From Clostridium thermosuccinogenes (GTDB lineage Bacteria; Bacillota; Clostridia; Acetivibrionales; DSM-5807): a stretch of DNA of 64,000 nucleotides. This document shows positions 27,742 through 36,200 of this stretch, in pieces. The stretch covers positions 4,241,665 to 4,305,664 of the forward strand of contig NZ_CP021850.1 in assembly GCF_002896855.1 (NCBI RefSeq), read 5' to 3'. The notes under the pieces are model-generated. The model was not told the DNA's origin. It made no database searches and saw only the letters and a list, made by a program, of their open reading frames with translations. Within the stretch, counting starts at the first letter, position 1, and every line of letters starts with the position of its first letter. Position numbers and translations under genes: made by a program.

Positions 27742-29256
27742 TTAGGCAGGCTCTCCGGACATCAACCGTCCGATTTCCTCATAATCCGTTTCAGATGTAT
27801 TGCGTATCCCCATCAGCTTTCCATCACATAGAACAGCTACCCTGTCCGACATTTCAAAAATTTCATCCAATTCTTCCGATATGAGCAGCACGCATGCTCC
27901 TCTGTTACGCTGTTCCATCAGTATATTGTTGATTGCTTCCGCCGCTCCTATGTCCAGTCCCCGTACCGGATAAGCTGCAATAACAAGGGCAGGCTCGCAG
28001 TGGATCTCCCGGGCTACCAGAAGCTTCTGCTGGTTTCCACCGGACATCATGCTCACCGGCAAATCCATGCCGCCATTTTTTATATCATGAGTTTCGATAA
28101 ACCTTTCCGTAACAGCCTTTATAGGCTTGCTTCTTAAAAAACCAAACCTGCTGAACTCCGGTTCTCTGAATTTTTTTAATATGGCATTCTGTTTCATGTT
28201 CATTCCCGGAATCAGTCCCATTTTTAATCTATCCTCAGGGATAAAGGAAATCCCCATCGATATCCTCTGCTTTGCATTCATTTTAGTAATATCCCTGCGG
28301 TTCATCATGATTTTGCCGGATGCAACCTTACGAAGTCCCGCCAGGGCTTCCGCCAGCTCCCTTTGGCCGTTTCCTGCCACACCGGCAATGGCAAATATCT
28401 CGCCTGAACGGAGGCTGAAGGAGACATCCTTCAAAGCATCAAGGCCTTTGTCATTTCTGACATGCAGATGTTCCACTTCCAGCAGCACATGGGCATTTTC
28501 CTTCGTTGTCTTCCTCACTGTTTTACTCAAAGTCCTTGAGCCCACCACTGCTTTCGTAAGGCGTTCGACGGTCGCATCCCCTGCCGGCATTTCATCTTCC
28601 ACTCTCCCGCCTTTTAAAACCGTAATCCGGTCTGAATGTTCCATAACTTCATTCATCTTATGGGAAATGAAGATCACCGTTTTACCGTCATCTGCCATTT
28701 TCCTCAAGGTTTTAAACATCTCTCTGGATTCCTGCGGCGTCAGCACGGCGGAGGGTTCATCCAAAATCATGATCTCACAGTCCCGGCATAAGAGCTTCAT
28801 TATTTCCACCCGCTGCTGCTCCCCCACTGAAAGCTGCCATACCTTTGCTCCGGGGTCAACAGCCAGACCGAATTTATCGGAAAATCTGCGGATGGTCTCT
28901 TCCATTTTTGCCCTGTTTAGTATGAAGTCGCCCCTTCCCATGCTCAGGAAAATGTTTTCCGCGACACTCAGGGTAGGGATTAGCTCAAAATGCTGATGTA
29001 CCATCCCGATACCCAGCTCGGCAGCATCCTTCGGACTTTTTATTGATACCTTCTTCCCTTTATAGAAGATTTCTCCCGAATTGGGCTTGTAAATGCCCAG
29101 CAATATGTTCATAAGGGTGCTTTTACCGGCTCCGTTTTCTCCTAAAAGCGCATGGATTTCCCCTTTATACAGTCGCAGATTAACATTATCATTGGCCAGA
29201 GTTTTTCCAAACCTCTTGGTGATGCCTTTCATTTCCAATAAAATGGTTTTCTCCAT
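27742..29256 (-). CDS. Nucleoside ABC importer ATPase (NupO/YufO-type, two NBDs)
   Basis: This 504-residue cytoplasmic ATPase carries two fused nucleotide-binding domains. The first has Walker A GENGAGKSTLMN, signature LSVGEQQRVEI and Walker B IMILDEPSAVLTP. The second has a degenerate Walker A (GVAGNGQRELAEAL) and MSGGNQQKLLVAREI, as is normal in this family; its Walker B region reads AAYPVRGLDIG, where AAQPTRGLDVG is usual. The ATG at 29256 follows GGAGG by 7 nt, so the longer open frame upstream is not coding. It is the first gene after the purine riboswitch and terminator. Confidence 0.93.
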   Translation of the reverse strand: MEKTILLEMKGITKRFGKTLANDNVNLRLYKGEIHALLGENGAGKSTLMNILLGIYKPNSGEIFYKGKKVSIKSPKDAAELGIGMVHQHFELIPTLSVAENIFLSMGRGDFILNRAKMEETIRRFSDKFGLAVDPGAKVWQLSVGEQQRVEIMKLLCRDCEIMILDEPSAVLTPQESREMFKTLRKMADDGKTVIFISHKMNEVMEHSDRITVLKGGRVEDEMPAGDATVERLTKAVVGSRTLSKTVRKTTKENAHVLLEVEHLHVRNDKGLDALKDVSFSLRSGEIFAIAGVAGNGQRELAEALAGLRKVASGKIMMNRRDITKMNAKQRISMGISFIPEDRLKMGLIPGMNMKQNAILKKFREPEFSRFGFLRSKPIKAVTERFIETHDIKNGGMDLPVSMMSGGNQQKLLVAREIHCEPALVIAAYPVRGLDIGAAEAINNILMEQRNRGACVLLISEELDEIFEMSDRVAVLCDGKLMGIRNTSETDYEEIGRLMSGEPA

Positions 29257-29387
29257 GGTTGAACCTCCAATTTTGCCGGGGATACGCAAATATCCCAGAA
29301 CAAACGGTGACTTTTGGTGAATAAGTATAGCTCCTGTCATCGAAGCTTTTGTACAAAAGTATGGTGGGATGATGCCATGTCTCCAAA

Positions 29388-29423
29388 ATAAAATGGATGG
29401 GAACTAGTGTTCTCCATCCATTT
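29388..29423 (-). terminator. Riboswitch-controlled intrinsic terminator
   Basis: A 10-bp stem AAATGGATGG / CCATCCATTT with an inner GAAC/GTTC extension is followed on the minus strand by TATTTT. It lies between the purine aptamer and the ATPase start and is the obvious expression platform. Confidence 0.85.
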
Positions 29424-29519
29424 GCAAATATGATCATTGTTTGAAAATGGCAAACCCAGCTTGTCCTATGACAAAGGCCAGGTTTCCTTACCAATACAAA
29501 CACAAAATTGCAATAGAAA

Positions 29520-29595
29520 GGGACACTATAGCGTAGGTAATTTACGGTTACCACGTAGAGACATCCACACCATATTAGTGGATTTATATAGCCCG
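29520..29595 (-). promoter_or_regulatory. Purine riboswitch aptamer
   Basis: The minus strand shows the purine aptamer layout: P1 CTATA/TATAG, J1/2 TATAAATC, P2 ATCCAC/GTGGAT with loop TAATATGG, J2/3 GTCTCTAC, P3 closing the exact loop CCGTAAA, and a C just before the P1 3' strand. That C suggests guanine/hypoxanthine recognition. The J3/1 segment TACGC differs from the usual GAC, and J1/2 has an extra A, so ligand choice is uncertain. It precedes the nucleoside importer and ade genes, which fits purine control by transcription attenuation. Confidence 0.85.
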
Positions 29596-29731
29596 TTACT
29601 ATTTGCTAATATTTAATTTTAAAATAGTTTATCATGACTGTCGCATAATGTCAATCAATGAAACTTCGCTTCCTTCAGCCTTGCAGCGCTGGAATTTCCA
29701 GCCTTTCCATGCTGCATAAATATCTGGCCTA

Positions 29732-31108
29732 TCAGAGTTTCAAGCCCATATCCTTTAACTCGTCCTTCACCTCGAGGTACATCCTCTCCCATTCGGGTAA
29801 AGGCGTGACAGTGGCCATATCATATGCCTGATCAAACCTCTTGCCCACATATTTTTCAGGCTCCGAGAAGACATGCTCATACTTTTCCAAAAGCTTTAAA
29901 ACAATCTTATTTGCTTCTTCCCTCGTCATGCCCTGATTTGTAACTGCTTTACCCACTTCGCCCATAAGTCTGACCTCAAGGCCGGTACCGTTGGGCACTT
30001 TGCCGTCTGCCGAACCAACACCCTCAAGATGCCCTCCGCTGACGGCAACCACTATGGCATTGGCCGCCACTTCATATAACAACTCCTTCGTCATAGCTCC
30101 GCTCTTAGGCCAAATATCACATACGATAATAGCAGGCGCATTTTTAGCAAAGGCTTGGCATAAAACCGATTGCAACCACAAGCAGCCCCTTGCCGTGGTG
30201 GCGACATCCCGTATATGTATCGGATGGCACAGGTGGTAGTCTGCCAGGCACACGAGGTTTGCCGCCATAATGGATGCGATCATCACCAGGGTTGCCCCGG
30301 GAGCGTCACCTCCCAAACCTCCCACCATGGCACATGCCAGGGAGGCATTTCTCATTCCGTATTCAAGAGAATAAGCTGCTCTGGCCATATTGCCATTGTC
30401 TATTATAAGCTCATTGAACAAGGCCACCAGATGTGCGTCACAAGGACGAAGCCCATTGCGATTTGCAGCTGCGATGTCTCCCAACTCAGTAACCGCGCTT
30501 TCGGCCGCCAGCAATCCCATACCCGGCCTTCCCACTTCCCTGAGGGCTTTGTGGATATACTTAAGCTCGCGGCAGGTAGCCAGCACCTCTGTGGGATGGT
30601 TCCCTTTTACCTTGAATCCATCCACATCAATCAGAGAGCCACAGGTCAAAAGATCGACTATGGGCTCCTTCGCAGAGCTGAGGACATTTTCATAGAATAT
30701 CTCTTCCGGTGTAGGGCAGCCCGGGTTGCCAGCCCAGATGAGCGGAGCTCTTTTGTCCTCAATGTTTCGGGCATAAAGAGTAACCGCGTCCTTTCCCTCT
30801 CCCATTACCAGCTCTTTCTTCATCTGCCTTAAGCCTTCCTCAATTTCATCTTCGGTAAGGTTTATGACGCGGCCGGTGCTTATGTTATATACTCCTGTTT
30901 TGCATATAAGTCTTTTGCTTGCTTCAAAAATTAGATCCAGCAACTTGTCATCATTAGGGATCAGAACGTTTTTGTCCCAGGAAAAATCATATTCCTCCAC
31001 CAGCTCTCTGACCCCGTCTATGATATAATCCAAATCCCAGTCCTCTTTGCTAACCTTAGGACCTGTTTCGCTTCTTTCGCATATCTCCAGGTATTTTTTC
31101 GTATCCAT
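29732..31108 (-). CDS. MtmB-like methylamine methyltransferase homologue without pyrrolysine
   Basis: The 458-residue product has the same length and overall pattern as monomethylamine methyltransferase MtmB, the TIM-barrel enzyme that transfers a methyl group to a corrinoid protein. Shared stretches include SKEDWDLDYI near the start, TGVYNISTGRVINLTEDEI, GRPGMGL, HPIHIRDV and GLEVRLMGEVGKAV, plus the closing YDMATVTPLPEW. At the pyrrolysine site, GMG-V-Pyl-G in MtmB, this protein reads GMG-L-Leu200-A, encoded by CTG at 30509-30511, so no amber codon is needed. No corrinoid protein, RamA or pyl gene is in the window. The ATG at 31108 follows GGGAGG. The substrate is unknown; a non-pyrrolysine methyltransferase acting on another amine is an inference. 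Confidence 0.82.
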   Translation of the reverse strand: MDTKKYLEICERSETGPKVSKEDWDLDYIIDGVRELVEEYDFSWDKNVLIPNDDKLLDLIFEASKRLICKTGVYNISTGRVINLTEDEIEEGLRQMKKELVMGEGKDAVTLYARNIEDKRAPLIWAGNPGCPTPEEIFYENVLSSAKEPIVDLLTCGSLIDVDGFKVKGNHPTEVLATCRELKYIHKALREVGRPGMGLLAAESAVTELGDIAAANRNGLRPCDAHLVALFNELIIDNGNMARAAYSLEYGMRNASLACAMVGGLGGDAPGATLVMIASIMAANLVCLADYHLCHPIHIRDVATTARGCLWLQSVLCQAFAKNAPAIIVCDIWPKSGAMTKELLYEVAANAIVVAVSGGHLEGVGSADGKVPNGTGLEVRLMGEVGKAVTNQGMTREEANKIVLKLLEKYEHVFSEPEKYVGKRFDQAYDMATVTPLPEWERMYLEVKDELKDMGLKL

Positions 31109-31202
31109 TCTCTTCCTCCCATCAAATGCAAAATAAAAAGGGATCCAAACTGCGCTTATAGATACAAGCGAAGCTTCCATTTTCCGTATTCAGCAATCAA
31201 AT

Positions 31203-31237
31203 CGAACATTTTGATAGTTTGCTTACGAGAATGTTCG
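31203..31237. promoter_or_regulatory. Inverted repeat upstream of the MtmB-like gene
   Basis: CGAACATT and AATGTTCG form an 8-bp inverted pair with a 19-nt spacer, about 95-130 bp upstream of the MtmB-like start. It could be an operator or a weak terminator for the ATPase gene behind it. Confidence 0.35.
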
Positions 31238-31346
31238 TATTTGCAGATATTGAATGTATTATACCACATTTATAAAGCATTTCAAGAGAAACATAAGTAA
31301 TTTATATGCTTATAAAACAAGGCCATCAAAACCCAGAAGCTTTTGG

Positions 31347-32810
31347 TTATTCCCTATACCACTTCTCTTCGGCATGCCCCAGGAGATACAAAAAAGCATA
31401 AGCAGGAATTTTGTAAATAGGCACCTTTGTTTTATATGGCAATAAGCCGTAAGAGTCTGATGTCTTTGTCACAACAATTGCAGCCAGAATCTTATCCTTT
31501 TCACTGTTTGCCAATTCCACAATGGCATCGTCCTGTTTTATTACCGGATTCTCCCGGTACTTGACCTCTGCAAGAATCCTTCCGTTCGGATAATCCACTA
31601 CAACATCAACTTCTTTGGGTATCTGCCCGGACTTACGATAATATCCAACACGTGCATGGTAAGGATAGTAGAACGAAGCCAGATGCTTATATACAGCTGT
31701 TTCAGCCACAAGCCCCATCTCATCAGGGTTGGATACCAAATCATTAATATCCAGCATTAGGACAGCGTTTCTAATGGCAGCATCGGCTATATAAATCTTT
31801 GGAGCAGCTTTCAGTATCATCTTACCGGCCAATCCAACCGGCATACTCCTGTAAATAAAGTTAGCCCTCTCAAGAAATTCAATATAACTGTCGATGGTCG
31901 CTCTTGGAGTGCCATCAAGCTCCTTGCTTATCGTAGAAGTATTGATAATGTTGGAAGAATTAAAGCATAAATATAGAAACACCTTTTCTAATATCGCAGA
32001 ATTCCTTATGTTGAAAAGGCTTGGAATATCCCTTTTGAGTACCTTATCAACCACATCTTCACGCAGTATTCTCTGCGCGTCAAAGTCATCGTTGGAAAGC
32101 ACAAGCTCCGGGAAACCACCCACCGCAAGGTATCTTGTAAAATGCTTCTGCAAAGGCTCCAGCAGGTGCATGATTTCTTTCTGTGTACTTTCGCTCATTG
32201 AAGCAAGGGATGTAGGCTTAACATCAGTGTTCAGCTTGGGAACATCCTTAATGCCGGCTAATTTGCAGTATTCATAGAAAGATAATGTAGGTATCCGGAT
32301 AATGTTCCATCGCCCAACTCCACTATCTCCGGCACCTTTTTCAATAACCGGACTGGCAGACCCGGTAGCTGTAATGTATATGTCCGGCTTACTATCATAG
32401 AACACTTTTAGATATAGCTCCCAATCATCTGCATACTGGATCTCGTCAAAAAACATCCAGCATTTGCTTTCCGGATAAATGTTGGTAGTATAAATTTCTA
32501 CAAGCTCATCAATGGAGTAAAACTTCAGTATCGGGTGGTCAAAGGAAACATACAAAATAGCCTTTGGCTGCACACCCTTATCAAGCAAACTTTGTATCAT
32601 CTGATACATGATGGTTGTCTTTCCTACACGTCTGGCCCCGGAAAGCAGTATAAACCTTCTCACTGAAGTATGCTCCAGCCAGCGCATGGACTCATAGTAT
32701 GCAAAACGCTTAATAGGCTTCGCCATATCCTGAGGCATTGTTCCAACACGCCACCAGGGATTATATGAATATAGCAGCTTAATGACATTTTCTACAGATG
32801 TAATTGCCAT
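31347..32810 (-). CDS. AAA_14 / DUF4143 ATPase
   Basis: The 487-residue protein has an N-terminal AAA_14 ATPase domain with Walker A SGARRVGKTTIMY (about residue 57) and Walker B CWMFFDEIQYADDW. The C-terminal DUF4143 part ends in a PD-(D/E)xK-like strand pattern (KEVDVVVDYPNGRILAEVKYRE). Such proteins are common, often horizontally acquired, and of unproven function in Clostridia. It stands alone between the MtmB-like gene and mobile DNA. A long perfect hairpin lies about 100-140 bp upstream. The ATG start has only a weak upstream GAAGG. Confidence 0.85.
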   Translation of the reverse strand: MAITSVENVIKLLYSYNPWWRVGTMPQDMAKPIKRFAYYESMRWLEHTSVRRFILLSGARRVGKTTIMYQMIQSLLDKGVQPKAILYVSFDHPILKFYSIDELVEIYTTNIYPESKCWMFFDEIQYADDWELYLKVFYDSKPDIYITATGSASPVIEKGAGDSGVGRWNIIRIPTLSFYEYCKLAGIKDVPKLNTDVKPTSLASMSESTQKEIMHLLEPLQKHFTRYLAVGGFPELVLSNDDFDAQRILREDVVDKVLKRDIPSLFNIRNSAILEKVFLYLCFNSSNIINTSTISKELDGTPRATIDSYIEFLERANFIYRSMPVGLAGKMILKAAPKIYIADAAIRNAVLMLDINDLVSNPDEMGLVAETAVYKHLASFYYPYHARVGYYRKSGQIPKEVDVVVDYPNGRILAEVKYRENPVIKQDDAIVELANSEKDKILAAIVVTKTSDSYGLLPYKTKVPIYKIPAYAFLYLLGHAEEKWYRE

Positions 32811-32910
32811 TCCTTCACCTCATTTTTCTAAATATTATATTTCTACTTATCATTTTTTTCAATATTTATGCTAAATATACTTTGCATATTTTAAATATAA
32901 AATGCATATT

Positions 32911-32949
32911 AAAATTAAAATCAAGTAAGTTTTACTTGATTTTAATTTT
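32911..32949. repeat. Perfect 18-bp AT-rich hairpin
   Basis: AAAATTAAAATCAAGTAA is followed by a 3-nt loop and its exact reverse complement. T-rich and A-rich flanks would let it act as a terminator in either direction. It lies upstream of the AAA_14 gene and marks the border of a gene-poor stretch (32811-33761). Confidence 0.85.
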
Positions 32950-33058
32950 CAGCATATATAGAAGAGATCTTATAATGGATTGATGATATTATCGATAGTC
33001 TTTGAAGCACCATTGATGGTTATTTGTATGGAAAGTCATCAATAGCCCGTCTTCAAGC

Positions 33059-33286
33059 CTAATTTGCATAGTCAATGGCTCCTTTATAACCAGGCTTTTT
33101 TACAATTTCCATAACGATAATATCATTGCCCGTATGGTAAGCAAACTGTTTGCCTTTAACTTTTACAAGTTCCCTTATAGCTTCCTTGGGATATTCAATC
33201 GTTCGGATTAAAGCCACTTCATCAACAAACTTTTTATTACCGTCAATATGGGACTTGATTTCCTCCCTAATATTTCTTCGTTTTTC
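33059..33286 (-). pseudogene. C-terminal gene remnant, unknown family
   Basis: An open stretch of 75 codons runs between two stops and has no plausible start. It reads like real protein: FVDEVALIRTIEYPKEAI, then VKGKQFAYHTGNDIIVMEIV and a short tail. It has no ribosome binding site and looks like the end of a truncated gene. I do not recognise the family. DNA from about 33290 to 33600 holds only short frames that I cannot support as genes. Confidence 0.4.
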
Positions 33287-33661
33287 TTACGCATACTCAC
33301 TCAATCTCAGATTTTCACCTTTTTAAAAACAAGCCATATGGACAGATATTGTATTACTGCACAATTATGGATGATGATGTGTATCCCAATGAAACTACGT
33401 CCTTTTTCCAGTATCACGGCCATTGGTATCCACATTAGCTCCGGCAACAAACCTCCCAAATCTAACTGGGTCAATGCCCTTAATTCCTTCATTCTGTCTG
33501 TCCGTGAGGTGGATGTCAGTCAAGCTCCAACACGGGGTCTTAAGCCCTTATGGTGAAAATTCATCCCGACTATCCGGCTCATTTTGTCAAGGTTCAAATC
33601 TATCATTAAAGTGAAAGCGTTAGTTTTAGTTTAACTGCTTGCCCCGCTTGATTACACATTC

Positions 33662-33738
33662 CATCGCGTGAGTAAGACTGTCAAGGGTCGGCACAAGCCG
33701 AACGCAGTCTTGCCCTTGACTGGCTTACGAGAGCGATG
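33662..33738. ncRNA. Strongly folded flank of the IS110 element, bridge-RNA candidate
   Basis: Nested pairings are exact: CATCGC/GCGATG, then GTAAG/CTTAC across a 4x4 internal loop, GTCAAGGG/CCCTTGAC, and a TCGGC-acaa-GCCGA tip, with AAGACTG/CAGTCTT as an alternative. It lies 24 bp beyond the transposase stop. IS110-family recombinases are known to use a structured bridge RNA from the element's non-coding end. The structure is seen; the role is inferred, and so is the strand. Confidence 0.45.
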
Positions 33739-33761
33739 TATTCTTTCATATGCGGTGCAAA

Positions 33762-35042
33762 TTATGCTGCTTTTACTTCCGGTCTTTTTATATCGCTTAT
33801 CATCTTTTGTGGGTCGTAAGCTATGTCTTTCGTCAGTATCGCATAAAATATCCGTATTAACTTATTACTCAAAGCAACCAGGGATTGCATTTTCTTCAAG
33901 GGCCTTTCCTTCCTAGTCGTATAGTATTGGTGTAAGGCTCGGAATTCCTCATTCTTGGACAGCAAGGGCATAATACCAAATGTCAAATAGTATCGCAGCC
34001 GCTTCCTTCCACGTTTGCATATGGTTGTCTGACCCTTATGCTTACCGGAACTGTTCTCTTTGAGACTTAGCCCAGACAGCTTTTGGATCTGCTTTGGATG
34101 ACTAAATCTAAAGATATCGCCTACCTCCGCTAGAAAGCCTGCAGCTACCACGAGTCCAACACCTTTGATTTCAAGCATCTTCTCAAACCCGGGAATTTGC
34201 ATTGCCAGCTCCTCAATTAAAGCCATTGTTCTTTCATGCTGTCGCATTTTGCTCTCATAGTCCTCAAGCAACATTGAGAGTTCATTTTCTGCAGATATAA
34301 GCCCTTCGGATGTTCCAATAGAAGTCTTAGCGGATTCAAGAAGCCTCACAGCTCTTTTTATTCCTACAGCCCTTATCTTGTGTTTCTTCCAGATGGCTAT
34401 GATACCTTCAATGCCTTTTTCAACAACCTTTTTGGGTGTCGGGCATTCGTTCAGTATCAACAATGCAGCCTTCCCCTCCCAATCCTCAAATACCTTGGTG
34501 AATTCAGGGTAATGGATACATATCCACCGGCTGATACGGTTCCTGACAGCTGAAAGTTCCTTTACTAGCCGCCACCGGCTGTCCATGGCCGACCGTAGCT
34601 CCTTGTAAATACCTTCCGGAATATACGGTTCAATATATCTCCCATCCTTAACCAGCATTGCTATGGTTTTTGGGTCTTTACGGTCGTTCTTGGTGGGATT
34701 GTTGTCATCCAATTCCTTGCTTTTCTTCACATGATGCGGGTTTACTAGTACAATGCGCATCCCGCTTTTCATAGTATTCTCAGCAAGGTTGAACCAATAG
34801 TGTCCTGTCGGCTCCATCCCAAGGATCACCTCGGTAAAGCCTTTGGCTTCCGCTATCTTCCCTGCCCATTCTTTGAGCTTCGCAAACCCTTCAGTATTGT
34901 TGCTGAAAATCAACAGCTTCCCATACTCTACGCCTCTGAAATTGAAAGCTCTGGCGTAGTGTGATTCACTACCAACGTCAATTCCGACAATCAGCGTCGT
35001 TTCTTTGATTTGCAAAATCTTTTCATTCTGAGTATACTTCAT
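33762..35042 (-). CDS. IS110-family transposase (DEDD recombinase)
   Basis: The 426-residue transposase has the N-terminal RuvC-like DEDD domain (LIVGIDVGSESHYARAF, GMEPTGHYWFNLAE, NDRKDPKTIAMLVKDGRY). The C-terminal Transposase_20 domain follows, with MLEIKGVGLVVAAGFLAEVG, LSGLSLKENSSGKHKGQ holding the catalytic serine region, and KRGRKRLRYYL. The length and both domains are complete, so it may be active. The ATG at 35042 follows GGAGGCATCCAAT. Part of that ribosome binding site (AGGCATC) can pair with GATGCCT about 60 nt upstream, which would damp expression from outside promoters. Confidence 0.93.
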   Translation of the reverse strand: MKYTQNEKILQIKETTLIVGIDVGSESHYARAFNFRGVEYGKLLIFSNNTEGFAKLKEWAGKIAEAKGFTEVILGMEPTGHYWFNLAENTMKSGMRIVLVNPHHVKKSKELDDNNPTKNDRKDPKTIAMLVKDGRYIEPYIPEGIYKELRSAMDSRWRLVKELSAVRNRISRWICIHYPEFTKVFEDWEGKAALLILNECPTPKKVVEKGIEGIIAIWKKHKIRAVGIKRAVRLLESAKTSIGTSEGLISAENELSMLLEDYESKMRQHERTMALIEELAMQIPGFEKMLEIKGVGLVVAAGFLAEVGDIFRFSHPKQIQKLSGLSLKENSSGKHKGQTTICKRGRKRLRYYLTFGIMPLLSKNEEFRALHQYYTTRKERPLKKMQSLVALSNKLIRIFYAILTKDIAYDPQKMISDIKRPEVKAA

Positions 35043-35334
35043 ATTGGATGCCTCCTGTGTTTTTGATTTGTGGTTACTTGCGGCAACTCACATTTCAAAT
35101 TTTACAGTCAGGCATCTATTTTTTCAAAGGCCATTTTGTTTCCTTATAGGAATGCTCCAATAATACATAAGTATTGGGGCATAATTTTCTTACCTCTTCC
35201 CATTTCATTCATATCAACACCTTACCGAAATCATTTTTGTACGATAGTATTATTCACTTTCATATATGTTCTTAAATAATAACCGCATATCCCTGTGAGG
35301 TATAAATCAAGAGAATGGGAACCCTGTTGAATAA

Positions 35335-35643
35335 TCAGGCTTCTTTGGTGCTCCTAAAATTGTAATGGATGTGTATTGTTCGGTCTTCATATATGTAAAT
35401 CTTGATTATTGGTCTGACAAGTGCCGTTCTATCAAGGGTTTCAAACTTGGTAAATTTCTTTACATAGTTAATAAAAAACTCCCTTTCTCTACTCATCCTG
35501 TCAGACTGTTCTTTTTTGCTGTTTAGTCCCGCAAGTCTCAATGTAAGCCTTTCCCGCTCCGCATTGTATTCCTTAGAAAGCTCAAGGAAACCCGGCTCAC
35601 TTATTATACCTTTGCATTTGAAGCAAAAAATATGTAAGGTAAT
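35335..35643 (-). pseudogene. C-terminal remnant of a large serine recombinase
   Basis: About 102 codons remain. Part of a zinc-ribbon (FCFKCKGIISEPGFLELSKE) is followed by a helical segment and the end FTKFETLDRTALVRPIIKIY, IYEDRTIHIHYNFRSTKEA. This matches the zinc_ribbon_recom and DUF4368 tail of large serine recombinases. The catalytic N-terminal domain is missing and there is no start or ribosome binding site. It is a relic of an integrated element, next to the IS110 copy. Confidence 0.7.
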
Positions 35644-35720
35644 ATTTGTTGACTGGTATTGGAAAAATTGCTATCATGTAAATATATTGAAATAAGGAGC
35701 GTATTGTGAAATGATTATTG

Positions 35721-35826
35721 CCCTTAACTAATCAAAATACCACAACAAAACGCAACAGTGAAACCTATCTTCGCAAGTAGGTCTATTTGCTTTTATCTTT
35801 TTTGTGGTAACGATTTGGGTTAAGGG
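35721..35826 (+). other. Structured non-coding segment
   Basis: Concentric pairings are visible: CCCTTAAC/GTTAAGGG, ACCACAA/TTGTGGT and an inner ACCTA/TAGGT with CTT/AAG. An intrinsic terminator follows about 80 nt downstream on the plus strand. This could be a small RNA or a leader; I know no matching family. Confidence 0.45.
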
Positions 35827-35907
35827 ATATCTTTCACAGTATGTTGCCTGTTTATGGATGAACGCTGCATCATCTTGATGTGGGGTTTATTATACTGCGG
35901 AACAGTA

Positions 35908-35943
35908 AGCTGTATTGGTATTTCTTACCGATACAGCTTTTTT
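35908..35943 (+). terminator. Intrinsic terminator
   Basis: AGCTGTAT-t-GGTA pairs with TACC-g-ATACAGCT and a T6 run follows. No protein gene ends just upstream on this strand, so it probably ends the structured transcript at 35721-35826. Confidence 0.82.
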
Positions 35944-36014
35944 GTTTTGGAGGTGGTTATCGCGTTTAATCATGTTTTCTACAGCACAGGTACTATTAGG
36001 AGGGGAGGGATACT

Positions 36015-36071
36015 ATGACTCGGTTTGTTGGCTTCTTGAACAAAATGCTCCATGCAAAGTCTACAATATGA
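36015..36071 (+). CDS. Possible 18-residue leader peptide
   Basis: A short frame MTRFVGFLNKMLHAKSTI starts at an ATG with a strong GGGGAGGG site 5-6 nt upstream. A perfect 12-bp inverted repeat (GCTCCATGCAAA at 36047-36058, TTTGCATGGAGC at 36086-36097) overlaps its end. This layout resembles a translational attenuator in front of the CD3324-type gene, but the frame is too short to judge coding by composition. Confidence 0.35.
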   Translation: MTRFVGFLNKMLHAKSTI

Positions 36072-36200
36072 ACAATGGCGATTAATTTGCATGGAGCCTA
36101 TAAGCAATCGCCGGCTTTCATTCCAGCATTTTAATGAAATTGTTCATAATGCAGGCTTTGCTTCCTTAAGATTTAAAATATTTTAAGGAGTGGAGTCGGA

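Larger units (their letters stand above)
33640..35280 (-). mobile_element. IS110-family insertion sequence (approximate limits)
   Basis: The element consists of one transposase gene with non-coding flanks. IS110-type elements have no long terminal inverted repeats, so the ends cannot be fixed here; the limits given are guesses that include the folded flank at 33662-33738 and the upstream leader. Debris of another mobile gene abuts it at 35335, so this is a mobile-DNA hotspot. Confidence 0.6.

Noticed and set aside
29732-31108. Pyrrolysine (in-frame amber codon) in the MtmB-like gene
   Set aside because: The frame is open without any TAG; the aligned position is CTG.
33300-33614. Overlapping 60-100-codon frames on both strands
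   Set aside because: They have no ribosome binding sites, no recognisable motifs and conflicting frames; the region looks like non-coding debris.
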